Shown piece by piece: positions 25,420 to 32,745 of a stretch of DNA of 64,000 nucleotides (the stretch's first letter is position 1; each line of letters begins with the position of its first letter). Both the position numbers and the translations under genes were made by a program. This DNA comes from Phenylobacterium sp. Its GTDB lineage: Bacteria; Pseudomonadota; Alphaproteobacteria; Caulobacterales; Caulobacteraceae. Under the pieces are notes generated by a model. That model worked only from the letters and a program-made list of their open reading frames with translations, had not been told where the DNA came from and ran no database searches. Where the stretch lies: assembly GCF_004297125.1 (NCBI RefSeq), contig NZ_SCVD01000016.1:1-64000 (forward strand), read 5' to 3'.

Positions 25420-26922
25420 GTGCCACCCCCGTTCCTGCGACTGCATGATCGCGACAACGTGGTCACGGCCCTGACGGCGCTCGCGCGAGGCGATGAGGTC
25501 GAGGGCGTCCGCGTGCGTGCGCCCATCCCGGCGGGCCACAAGCTGGCGGTCCGGCCGATGGCGGCCGGCGACCCCGTGGTGAAATACGCCAACGTCATCG
25601 CGGTCGCGACGCAGGCGATCGCGGCCGGCGACCATGTCCACGTCCACAACGCCGCCATGCCCGAGACCTTGGGGCCACGGCATGCGAATGGGGCCGTCCC
25701 GACCGCGGGGCCGCCGGCCGAGGCGCGGACGTTCCAGGGCATCCAGCGCGCCGCCGGACGGGTGGCGACCCGCAACTATGTGGGCGTGATCACGACGGTG
25801 AACTGCTCCGCCACCGTGGCCCGCGCCATCGCCGAACGATTCCGTGGGCCCGCGCTCGAGCGGTGGCCCGGCGTCGACGGCGTCGTGCCGCTGACCCACG
25901 CCTACGGCTGCGCCATGGGCCGGGACAGCGAGGGGATCCGGACTCTGCGACGGACGCTGGCCGGCTACGCGCGACACCCGAACTTCGCCGGCGTCCTGCT
26001 GCTGGGCCTGGGGTGCGAGAGCAATGAACTGTCGGCGCTGGTCGAGGCCTGCGCGGATGTCCCTCACCTGCGGAGCATGGACGTGCAGTCCACGGGCGGC
26101 ACGATCGAAACCATCGAGGCCGGCAGCCGGGCGGTGGCCGAGCTGCTGGACATCGCGGCCGGCGCCCAGCGGACGCCGCAGCCGATCTCGCACCTGTCGC
26201 TGGGCCTGCAGTGCGGCGGCTCCGACGCCTTCTCCGGCGTTACCGCCAACCCCGCGCTGGGCGTGGCGGCGGACCTGCTGGTGTCGCACGGGGCGACGGT
26301 GATCCTCAGCGAGACGCCTGAAGTCTATGGCGCCGAGCACCTGCTGAAGGCGCGGGCCGTGTCGCCGGAGGTGGCCGCCACCCTGGACCGGCGGATCGCC
26401 TGGTGGACCCGTCATGCGGCGGCGGACGGCGGCACGCTCAACGACAACCCCTCCGCCGGGAACATCGCCGGCGGCATCACCACCATCCTGGAGAAGTCGC
26501 TGGGCGCGGTGGCGAAGGGCGGCGCCTCGCCCCTGACCGCCGTGATCGAATACGCCGAGCCGCTGCCGCGCCACGGCCTCGTTTTCATGGACAGCCCCGG
26601 CTACGACCCCATGTCGGCCACCGGCCAGGTGGCGTCGGGGGCGAACCTGATCGCCTTCACCACAGGCCGCGGGTCGACCTTCGGCTGCAAGCCGGCGCCC
26701 AGCCTGAAGCTCGCCACGAATTCCGACCTCTACCGCCGCATGCGCGACGACATCGACGTGAATTGCGGAGACATCCTGGAGGACGGGGTCAGCGTCGCCG
26801 CGAAGGGCCGCGAGGTGTTCGAGGCCCTGATCGCCCTGGCCAGCGGAGAGCCCAGCGCCAGCGAGCGCCTGGGCTTCGGCGACGCCGAATTCACGCCCTG
26901 GGTGCCGGGCGTCATCACCTGA
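25420..26922 (+). CDS. UxaA-family sugar-acid dehydratase (candidate D-arabinonate/L-fuconate dehydratase)
   Basis: The 500-residue protein has an N-terminal SAF domain (about residues 5-85, LHDRDNVVTAL ... AGDHVHVHN). The altronate/galactarate dehydratase catalytic domain follows. Candidate metal or iron-sulfur cysteines are Cys129 (TTVNCSATV), Cys164 (AYGCAMGRD) and Cys199 (GLGCESNE), with GRGSTFGCKPAP near the C-terminus. UxaA-family enzymes remove water from sugar acids to give 2-keto-3-deoxy acids, and some act on D-arabinonate, L-fuconate and related acids. The GTG start lies 7 bases after the binding-protein stop. Its position between importer and semialdehyde dehydrogenase fits step 3 of a non-phosphorylating pentose route. 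Confidence 0.85.
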   Translation: MPPPFLRLHDRDNVVTALTALARGDEVEGVRVRAPIPAGHKLAVRPMAAGDPVVKYANVIAVATQAIAAGDHVHVHNAAMPETLGPRHANGAVPTAGPPAEARTFQGIQRAAGRVATRNYVGVITTVNCSATVARAIAERFRGPALERWPGVDGVVPLTHAYGCAMGRDSEGIRTLRRTLAGYARHPNFAGVLLLGLGCESNELSALVEACADVPHLRSMDVQSTGGTIETIEAGSRAVAELLDIAAGAQRTPQPISHLSLGLQCGGSDAFSGVTANPALGVAADLLVSHGATVILSETPEVYGAEHLLKARAVSPEVAATLDRRIAWWTRHAAADGGTLNDNPSAGNIAGGITTILEKSLGAVAKGGASPLTAVIEYAEPLPRHGLVFMDSPGYDPMSATGQVASGANLIAFTTGRGSTFGCKPAPSLKLATNSDLYRRMRDDIDVNCGDILEDGVSVAAKGREVFEALIALASGEPSASERLGFGDAEFTPWVPGVIT

Positions 26923-26936
26923 CCGGAGTCTTCCTG

Positions 26937-28370
26937 ATGAAGCCCCAATTGATCGGCGGCGCGTGGGTCACGTCCCCCACGGCCACGCCGAACATCAATC
27001 CGTCCGATACGCGCGAGGTGATCGCCGAGTTCGGCCAGGCCGACGCGGCGCAGGCGTGCGCGGCGATCGCCGCCGCGGCGGAGGCGTTCCCGGCCTGGTC
27101 GCGCGGCTCGATCCAGCGTCGCGGCGAGATCCTGGACGCCGTGGGAAGCGAGCTCATCGCGCGTGCGCCGGAGCTGGGCCGCCTGCTGGCGCGGGAGGAG
27201 GGCAAGACCCTGGCGGAGGGCGTGGGCGAAACGATCCGCGCCGGCCAGATCTTCAAGTTCTTCGCCGGGGAGACTCTGCGGCTGACCGGCGACGCGCTGC
27301 GGTCGGTGCGGCCGGGCGTCGAGGTGTCGGTGACGCGGGAGCCGCTGGGCGTGGTGGGCCTCATCACCCCCTGGAACTTCCCGATCGCCATCCCCGCATG
27401 GAAGGCCGCGGCCGCCCTGGCCTATGGGAACACTGTGGTGCTCAAGCCGGCCGAGCTGACCCCGGCCTGCGCCTGGGAACTGGCGGACATCATCCAGCGC
27501 GCCGGCGCCCCGGCGGGCGTGTTCAACCTGGTGATGGGACCCGGCTCGGTGGTGGGCGCCGCCCTGGTCGAGGATCCCCGCGTCGCGGCCATCAGCTTTA
27601 CCGGCTCGACGGCGACGGGCGCGCGGATCGGCCAAGCCTGCATGGCGCGCAACGCCCGCGTCCAGCTGGAGATGGGGGGCAAGAACCCGCTGGTGGTGCT
27701 GGACGACGCCGACCTCGACCTGGCGGTGGAGTGCGCGGTCAACGGCGCCTTCTATTCCACCGGGCAGCGCTGCACGGCCTCGTCGCGGCTGATCGTGACG
27801 GAGGGCGTCCACGACCGGTTCGCGGCCGCCGTGGCCGAGCGGCTGCACAAGCTCGTGGTCGGTCATGCGTTGGAGGATGGAGTTCATGTCGGCCCGGTGG
27901 TCGATCGCCGGCAACTGGAGACCGACCTCGACTACATCGACATCGGCCGGAAGGAGGGCGCGCGCCTGCTCGCGGGCGGCGAACTCGTGACCCGTGAAAC
28001 GCCTGGGCACTTCCTTTCGCCGGCGCTGTTCGTCGACGTGGACAACAGCATGCGCATCGCTCGCGAGGAGATCTTCGGGCCTGTCGCCGCGGTGATCCGG
28101 GTGCGCGACTTCGACGAGGCGCTCGCGGTCGCCAACGACACGCCCTACGGCCTGTCGGCGGGCATCTGCACGGCGTCGCTCAAGCACGCCACCGCATTCC
28201 GCCAGGAAGCACGCGCCGGAATGGTGATGGTCAACCTGCCCACCGCGGGCGTCGATCCCCACGTGCCGTTCGGCGGACAGAAGGCGTCCAGCTATGGCCC
28301 GCGCGAGCAGGGCCGCTATGCCGCGGAGTTCTATACGACGGTGAAGACCGCCTACACGTTCGCGGGCTGA
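26937..28370 (+). CDS. NAD(P)-dependent aldehyde dehydrogenase, probable 2-oxoglutarate semialdehyde dehydrogenase
   Basis: The 477-residue ALDH-superfamily enzyme has the standard order. The nucleotide-binding TPWNFPIAIPAWKAA and SFTGSTATG come first, then general base Glu245 in LEMGGKNP and catalytic Cys279 in TGQRCTASS. EEIFGPVAAV and PFGGQKASSYG complete the pattern. The sequence style resembles alpha-ketoglutarate semialdehyde dehydrogenases of oxidative pentose and glucarate pathways. An L-lactaldehyde or succinate semialdehyde activity is the alternative. It follows the dehydratase gene by 14 bases. The 3' end overlaps the convergent aldo/keto reductase gene by 19 bases. Confidence 0.9.
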   Translation: MKPQLIGGAWVTSPTATPNINPSDTREVIAEFGQADAAQACAAIAAAAEAFPAWSRGSIQRRGEILDAVGSELIARAPELGRLLAREEGKTLAEGVGETIRAGQIFKFFAGETLRLTGDALRSVRPGVEVSVTREPLGVVGLITPWNFPIAIPAWKAAAALAYGNTVVLKPAELTPACAWELADIIQRAGAPAGVFNLVMGPGSVVGAALVEDPRVAAISFTGSTATGARIGQACMARNARVQLEMGGKNPLVVLDDADLDLAVECAVNGAFYSTGQRCTASSRLIVTEGVHDRFAAAVAERLHKLVVGHALEDGVHVGPVVDRRQLETDLDYIDIGRKEGARLLAGGELVTRETPGHFLSPALFVDVDNSMRIAREEIFGPVAAVIRVRDFDEALAVANDTPYGLSAGICTASLKHATAFRQEARAGMVMVNLPTAGVDPHVPFGGQKASSYGPREQGRYAAEFYTTVKTAYTFAG

Positions 28371-29371
28371 GCGGCGGCGCGATCGACGGCGGGCCACAGC
28401 CCGGCGGGCAGGGGGTTGCGAAAGCCCGCGACGTTCCGCCGGACCTCGTCGGCGGTCTGGCCGCCGGGGATGACGCTGACGACCGCCGGATGCGAGATCG
28501 GGAACTGCAGGGCCGCGTCGGCCAGCTTCACGCCCTGGTCGCGGCATACCGCCTCGAGCGCGCGGACCCGGTCGAGGACCGCCTCGGGCGCCGGAGCGTA
28601 GTCGTAGCGGGCGCCGGCGACCGCGCCGGTGGCCAGCACGCCGCTGTTGTAGGGGCCGCCGATCACGATGCCCACGCCCCGCGCCTCGCAGGCTGGCAGC
28701 AAGTGCGCGGCCGCGCTCCGATCCAGCAGTGTGTAGCGGCCCGCCAGCAGGAACACATCCGGGTCCGCCAGTTCCAGCAGCCTCTCGCAGGGACGGCAGG
28801 CGTTGACGCCGGCGCCGATGGCGCGGACCGCCCCGGAGCTGCGGAGCTGGTCCAGGGCGCGCCAGCCGCCGAGGTCGAGCAATTCGCGAATCCGCTGCTC
28901 CGCCGCCGCGTCCGATCCGTGGGTGTGGGCATCCACATCGTGGACGTAGAGGATGTCGACGCGATCCAGGCCGAGGCGGAATAGGCTGCCCTCGAAGGCG
29001 CGCATCACCCCGTCGTAGGAATAGTCGAACCGGGCCCGGACGGCGGGGACATCCACATAGATGCCGGCGTCCTGTTCGCCCGGCGCGCAGGGGTCCAGCA
29101 CACGTCCAACCTTGGTGGAGACGACAAAGCTGTCGCGCGACCAGCCGCGGAGGGCGGCGCCCACGCGCTGCTCCGACAGCCCGTGGCCGTAGAGGGGCGC
29201 GGTGTCGAAATAGCGGATGCCGGCGTCCCAAGCGGCCTCGATCGTTTCGAGAGCTTCGGCCTCGGCAAGGGCGCGATGCATGTTGCCGATCGGGGCGGCG
29301 CCGAAGCCAAGGGCGCTGATCGCCAGGTCGCCGCCGCGTCGCAGCCGCAGCCGTCGGGTGGCGAGGCTCAA
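28352..29371 (-). CDS. Aldo/keto reductase, probable L-fucose/D-arabinose (D-threo-aldose) 1-dehydrogenase
   Basis: Taking the TTG at 29371, which overlaps the GntR stop as TTGA, the protein is 339 residues, normal for the family. The AKR tetrad is visible: Asp56 and Tyr61 (YFDTAPLYGHG), Lys87 (VVSTKVGR) and His144 (ILYVHDVDAH). The sequence pattern is that of D-threo-aldose 1-dehydrogenase/L-fucose dehydrogenase, which oxidises L-fucose, D-arabinose and L-xylose at C1 to the lactone. This matches the FucU mutarotase and the lactonase across the divergent promoter. It is cotranscribed with the GntR regulator. Confidence 0.85.
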   Translation of the reverse strand: MSLATRRLRLRRGGDLAISALGFGAAPIGNMHRALAEAEALETIEAAWDAGIRYFDTAPLYGHGLSEQRVGAALRGWSRDSFVVSTKVGRVLDPCAPGEQDAGIYVDVPAVRARFDYSYDGVMRAFEGSLFRLGLDRVDILYVHDVDAHTHGSDAAAEQRIRELLDLGGWRALDQLRSSGAVRAIGAGVNACRPCERLLELADPDVFLLAGRYTLLDRSAAAHLLPACEARGVGIVIGGPYNSGVLATGAVAGARYDYAPAPEAVLDRVRALEAVCRDQGVKLADAALQFPISHPAVVSVIPGGQTADEVRRNVAGFRNPLPAGLWPAVDRAAAQPANV

Positions 29372-30048
29372 CGGATGGTCTCGGCCGGCGCGGCGCGAAG
29401 CTGCTCCTCGACGGTTTCGCTGACGGTGTTGAGGTGCGCCCGCATGGCGGCGGCAGCCAGCTCCGGGTCGCCGGTGAGGATGGCGTCGACCACCCAGCGG
29501 TGCTCGCGCAGGGTCGCCTGCGGGCGTTCGCCCTGCGGCAACACCAGGCGGCGCATCCGGTCGAGCGGCGCGCGGGCGGAGTCCAGAAAGCGCATGGCGC
29601 GCGTGTGGCCGATGGCGCCGAAGATGAGCTCGTGCAGCGCCTCGTCCAGTTCGTAGAAGCGGTGCAGATCGCCGGCGGCAAGCGCGGCCTCCTGCGCCTC
29701 CAGGTTGGCCGTCAGGGCGTGGCACAGTTCCGGGCTGCGCAGCGCGGCGGCGCGGCGGCAGGCCTCAACCTCCAGGCCCGTGCGGATGAAGAGGCCCTCG
29801 CGCACGTCGGCGGAACGGATCTCGGCCACGAAGCTGCCGTGCTGGGGGAAGACGTCGACCAGCCCTTCCTCCGCCAAGCGGGCGATGGCCTCGCTGACCG
29901 GGGCGCGGGAGACCGCGAATTCGGCGGCGATCTCTTCCTTCCGCAGCGGCGCGCCGGGCGGCAGTTCGAGGTCGCGGATGCGCTGTCGGAGGATGAGGTA
30001 GACCCGATCCGTCTTCAGCAGATCGCGCGACTGAGCCTGGAGTGACAT
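29368..30048 (-). CDS. GntR-family (FadR/FCD) transcriptional regulator
   Basis: The 226-residue protein has an N-terminal GntR winged helix (about residues 15-75; LRQRIRDLELPPGAPLRKEE, SRAPVSEAIARLAEEGLV). An all-helical FCD effector domain (about 85-215) follows, with Asp/His residues that bind metal and ligand acids in the family (ELDEALHELIFGAIGH, EHRWVVDAI). FCD regulators of sugar-acid pathways are typically repressors released by an acid intermediate. A motif-1 site (30061-30072) lies 12 bases upstream of its start, so autoregulation is likely. The protein is the best candidate reader of motif 1. Confidence 0.88.
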   Translation of the reverse strand: MSLQAQSRDLLKTDRVYLILRQRIRDLELPPGAPLRKEEIAAEFAVSRAPVSEAIARLAEEGLVDVFPQHGSFVAEIRSADVREGLFIRTGLEVEACRRAAALRSPELCHALTANLEAQEAALAAGDLHRFYELDEALHELIFGAIGHTRAMRFLDSARAPLDRMRRLVLPQGERPQATLREHRWVVDAILTGDPELAAAAMRAHLNTVSETVEEQLRAAPAETIR

Positions 30049-30060
30049 GCTTCTTCAATG

Positions 30061-30072
30061 CTGGAATGTTAG
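30061..30072. promoter_or_regulatory. Motif-1 operator upstream of the GntR gene
   Basis: Read on the minus strand, CTAACATTCCAG matches the palindrome at 9 of 12 positions, with the CTAACAT half intact. It lies 12 bases before the GntR start codon. Confidence 0.55.
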
Positions 30073-30198
30073 TATCGAGTCAAACGTCGGTTCCTCCCAA
30101 GGTCGAGGGTATTGCGCGCCAGCGCGACCATCGGCGGCGATTTCCCGCTTGAAAGCGTCTAAAATGCCACTTTGGGGCGGAGGATCGCGGTTGGGCGC

Positions 30199-30226
30199 TT
30201 GATCGAGCGGTCCTTCTCAGTATGGT
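30199..30226 (+). promoter_or_regulatory. Putative promoter of the fucU-lactonase-FAH operon
   Basis: TTGATC (30199-30204) and TATGGT (30221-30226) are separated by 16 bases. The predicted start of transcription falls inside the motif-1 site at 30233-30244. Confidence 0.5.
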
Positions 30227-30232
30227 CTCTAG

Positions 30233-30244
30233 CTAACATGTTTG
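30233..30244. promoter_or_regulatory. Motif-1 operator upstream of fucU
   Basis: CTAACATGTTTG matches the palindrome CTAACATGTTAG at 11 of 12 positions. It lies 33 bases before the chosen fucU start. Confidence 0.65.
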
Positions 30245-30277
30245 TTGGGGGTGCTGAGCGATGGGGGAGGCGGCCGC

Positions 30278-30712
30278 GTGCTGAAGGGCGTCGATCCGAT
30301 CCTTGGGCCCGACCTGCTCGCGGCCCTCCGCGCCATGGGGCACGGCGATGAACTGGCGATCGTCGATGCCAACTTCCCGGCCGCCCGACTGGCTCGCAGG
30401 CTCTGCCGCAGCGACGGCGTTGACGCGATCCGGATGCTGGACGCCATCGCCGCCCTTCTGCCCCTGGACGATTTCGGCGACCTGGCCGCCTGGCGCATGG
30501 CGACCGTGTCGTCAGCCGACGATCCCCCGGCGATCCTCGAGGCGTTCAAGGAGTCGCTGGCCCGTGCGGGCTACAAGGGTCCGATCGGCGCGGTGGAGCG
30601 CGAGGCGTTCTACCGGCGAGCGGCCGAGGCGTTCGTCATCGTCGCGACGGGGGAGGCCCGGCTCTACGGCAACCTGATCCTACGCAAGGGCGTGATCCGC
30701 CATGCGCATTGA
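30278..30712 (+). CDS. fucU: FucU/RbsD-family sugar mutarotase
   Basis: The 144-residue protein matches the FucU branch: VLKGVDPILGPDLLAALRAM, GHGDELAIVDANFPA (catalytic His and Asp region) and a C-terminal EARLYGNLILRKGV. FucU interconverts the anomers of L-fucose and like sugars, feeding the dehydrogenase with the right anomer. The GTG at 30278 is chosen because GGGGGAGG lies 7 bases upstream and the N-terminus then aligns with the family; the longer frame from 30242 adds unlikely residues. It overlaps the lactonase gene by 11 bases. A FucU beside an AKR dehydrogenase points to sugars of fucose/D-arabinose configuration. Confidence 0.9.
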   Translation: MLKGVDPILGPDLLAALRAMGHGDELAIVDANFPAARLARRLCRSDGVDAIRMLDAIAALLPLDDFGDLAAWRMATVSSADDPPAILEAFKESLARAGYKGPIGAVEREAFYRRAAEAFVIVATGEARLYGNLILRKGVIRHAH

Positions 30713-31532
30713 CTCCCACCACCACTTCTGGCGGCCGGCGCGGGGCGACTACGGCTGGCTGGACCAGGCCCCGGCGGCCATCGTCCGCGACTTCCTGCCC
30801 GACGACCTGGCCCCGCTGCTGGGCGACGCCGGCGTGGAACGCACCATCCTCGTCCAGGCCGCGCCCAGCGAGGCGGAGACGACGTTCCTACTGGCGTTGG
30901 CGGCGCGCACGCCTTTCGTGGCGGGTGTCGTCGGCTGGACGGACTTCGAGGCGCCCGATGCGGTGGAGCGCGTTCGCGAGGGGGTCCGTCGCCCGGGCCT
31001 GCTGGGCCTGCGCCCCATGGTCCAGGACATCGCAGATGATGCCTGGCTGGCGCGGCCCGAACTGGATCCGGTGTTCGACGCGATGACGGAGACCGGCCTG
31101 CGGTTCGACGCCCTGGTGAGGCCGCGGCATCTTCCGGCGCTACGCGCCCGGCTTGCAGGGCATCCGGAGCTGAAGATCGTGATCGACCACGGCGCCAAGC
31201 CGGAGATCGCCGCTGGCGGCCTGGCCGATTGGCGCCGAGCGATGCAGGCCATCGCGGCGGAAACAAACGCCTTCTGCAAATTGTCCGGCCTCGCCACCGA
31301 GGCGGCGCCCGGCTGGCGGGACGACGACCTGCGTCCGTACGTCGAAGTCCTGATCGAGGCCTTCGGACCTTCACGGCTGATGTGGGGCAGCGACTGGCCG
31401 GTGCTGAACCTCAACGGCGACTATCTCGAATGGTCCCGCGCCGCCGACCGGCTGCTGGCCGGCCTGTCGCCCGACGACCTGGCGCGCGTGCGGGGCGGGA
31501 CCGCGGCCGACTTCTACGGAGTGACAGCGTGA
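30702..31532 (+). CDS. Amidohydrolase-family sugar lactonase (L-fuconolactonase/D-arabinonolactonase type)
   Basis: The 276-residue TIM-barrel amidohydrolase_2 protein opens with DSHHHFWRP (metal-binding His-x-His). It contains LGLRPMVQD, KIVIDHGAKP (His) and GSDWPVLNLNGDY (Asp, His-free end strand), the pattern of L-fuconolactonase and L-rhamnonolactonase. It hydrolyses the lactone made by the sugar dehydrogenase to the aldonic acid. The ATG at 30702 lies inside the end of fucU. The stop overlaps the GTG of the next gene (GTGA), so three genes are translationally coupled. Confidence 0.9.
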   Translation: MRIDSHHHFWRPARGDYGWLDQAPAAIVRDFLPDDLAPLLGDAGVERTILVQAAPSEAETTFLLALAARTPFVAGVVGWTDFEAPDAVERVREGVRRPGLLGLRPMVQDIADDAWLARPELDPVFDAMTETGLRFDALVRPRHLPALRARLAGHPELKIVIDHGAKPEIAAGGLADWRRAMQAIAAETNAFCKLSGLATEAAPGWRDDDLRPYVEVLIEAFGPSRLMWGSDWPVLNLNGDYLEWSRAADRLLAGLSPDDLARVRGGTAADFYGVTA

Positions 31533-32662
31533 TCTTCGACGCCGCCGACATCTTGCCCGACGACGCCTCGGCCGCCGTGCTGGTCGGACGCGTGTGGCGC
31601 GAGGACGTGGGACCAAGGATCGTCACGGTCCGCGATGGCGCGGTGTTCGATCTCACCCGTCTGGCGCCGACAATGGCGGACCTGCTGGACCTGCCCGACG
31701 TCGCCGGTCAGGTGCGTCGCGCCGCAGGTCATCGTCTTGGCTCGCTTGCGGCGCTGGGTGGGCGGAGCTTGGCGCTGCTGGCGCCCTGCGACCTCCAGGC
31801 CGTGAAGGCGGCGGGCGTCACGTTCGCCGACAGCATGCTGGAGCGGGTGATCGAGGAGCGCGCTGGCGGTGACGCCGGACTCGCCACGCGTCTGCGCGGC
31901 GAGCTGGGCGACGCGCTGGGTGATGACTGGAGCAAGGCGCGACCGGGCTCACCGGAGGCCGAACGCCTGAAGGCGGTGCTGCAGGCCCAGGGACTCTGGT
32001 CCCAGTATCTCGAAGTGGGCCTTGGTCCCTACGCCGAGATCTTCACCAAGGCCCAGCCGATGGCCGCGGTCGGATATGGCGCGGAGGTGGGCGTGCGCCC
32101 GGACTCCGCCTGGAACAACCCGGAGCCCGAGGTGGTCCTGGCCTGCAACGCCGGGGGCGAGGTGGTCGGCGCGGCTCTGGGCAACGACGTCAACCTGCGC
32201 GACTTCGAGGGCCGCAGCGCGCTGCTCCTGGGCAAGGCCAAGGACAACAATGCTTCGTGCGCCATCGGGCCCTTCATCCGGCTGTTCGACGACGCCTTCG
32301 GCATGGATGAGGTCCGGTCGGCGGAGCTGGAGCTGTCGGTCGTAGGCGAGGACGGATTTCGCCTCGAGGGGACCAGCAGCATGGCGCGGATCAGCCGGGA
32401 TCCGCTGGATCTGGTCGGCCAGACGTTTGGCGCGCATCACCAGTATCCGGACGGCGCGATGCTGTTCTTGGGCACGCTGTTCACGCCAACCCAGGATCGC
32501 GACGCGCCAGGCGCGGGCTTCACGCACAAGCCGGGCGACCGGGTGCGCATTCGCTCCGCGCGGTTGGGCACGCTGCTCAACCGCGTCGTCCATACCGACG
32601 TGGCGGCGCCCTGGACGTTCGGCGTCCGGGCGCTCTACCGCAGCCTGGCCATGCAGACTTGA
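31529..32662 (+). CDS. Fumarylacetoacetate hydrolase-fold enzyme (AraD1-like; candidate 2-keto-3-deoxy acid dehydratase or hydrolase)
   Basis: The 377-residue protein has a variable N-terminal 150 residues and an FAH catalytic domain. WNNPEPEVVLACN and NDVNLRDFEGRSALLLGKAKD supply the Glu/Asp metal ligands, and the DPLDLVGQTFGAHHQYPDG region follows. In sugar pathways this fold either dehydrates 2-keto-3-deoxy-D-arabinonate to 2-oxoglutarate semialdehyde or cleaves 2,4-diketo-3-deoxy-L-fuconate. The cluster has a semialdehyde dehydrogenase and no short-chain dehydrogenase, so dehydratase activity is favoured. It is the last gene before the terminator at 32709. Confidence 0.85.
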   Translation: MIFDAADILPDDASAAVLVGRVWREDVGPRIVTVRDGAVFDLTRLAPTMADLLDLPDVAGQVRRAAGHRLGSLAALGGRSLALLAPCDLQAVKAAGVTFADSMLERVIEERAGGDAGLATRLRGELGDALGDDWSKARPGSPEAERLKAVLQAQGLWSQYLEVGLGPYAEIFTKAQPMAAVGYGAEVGVRPDSAWNNPEPEVVLACNAGGEVVGAALGNDVNLRDFEGRSALLLGKAKDNNASCAIGPFIRLFDDAFGMDEVRSAELELSVVGEDGFRLEGTSSMARISRDPLDLVGQTFGAHHQYPDGAMLFLGTLFTPTQDRDAPGAGFTHKPGDRVRIRSARLGTLLNRVVHTDVAAPWTFGVRALYRSLAMQT

Positions 32663-32708
32663 AGCTTCGACGAGGTCCTCCGGCCAGCGTCCAACGCGCG
32701 GCCAACTG

Positions 32709-32738
32709 CCGCCCGGCGCTTGCGCCGGGCGGGCTTTC
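32709..32738 (+). terminator. Rho-independent terminator of the fucU operon
   Basis: A perfect 11-bp inverted repeat (CCGCCCGGCGC/GCGCCGGGCGG) is followed by GCTTTCT. It lies 46 bases past the stop at 32662 and between two convergent genes, so it may act in both directions. Confidence 0.8.
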
Positions 32739-32745
32739 TCCGGTC

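Noticed and set aside
26730..29681. A 983-codon open frame on the minus strand opposite UxaA, ALDH and AKR genes
   Set aside because: It runs antisense to genes with clear family motifs and has Arg/Pro/Gly-rich shadow composition without domains; it is a GC-rich artefact.
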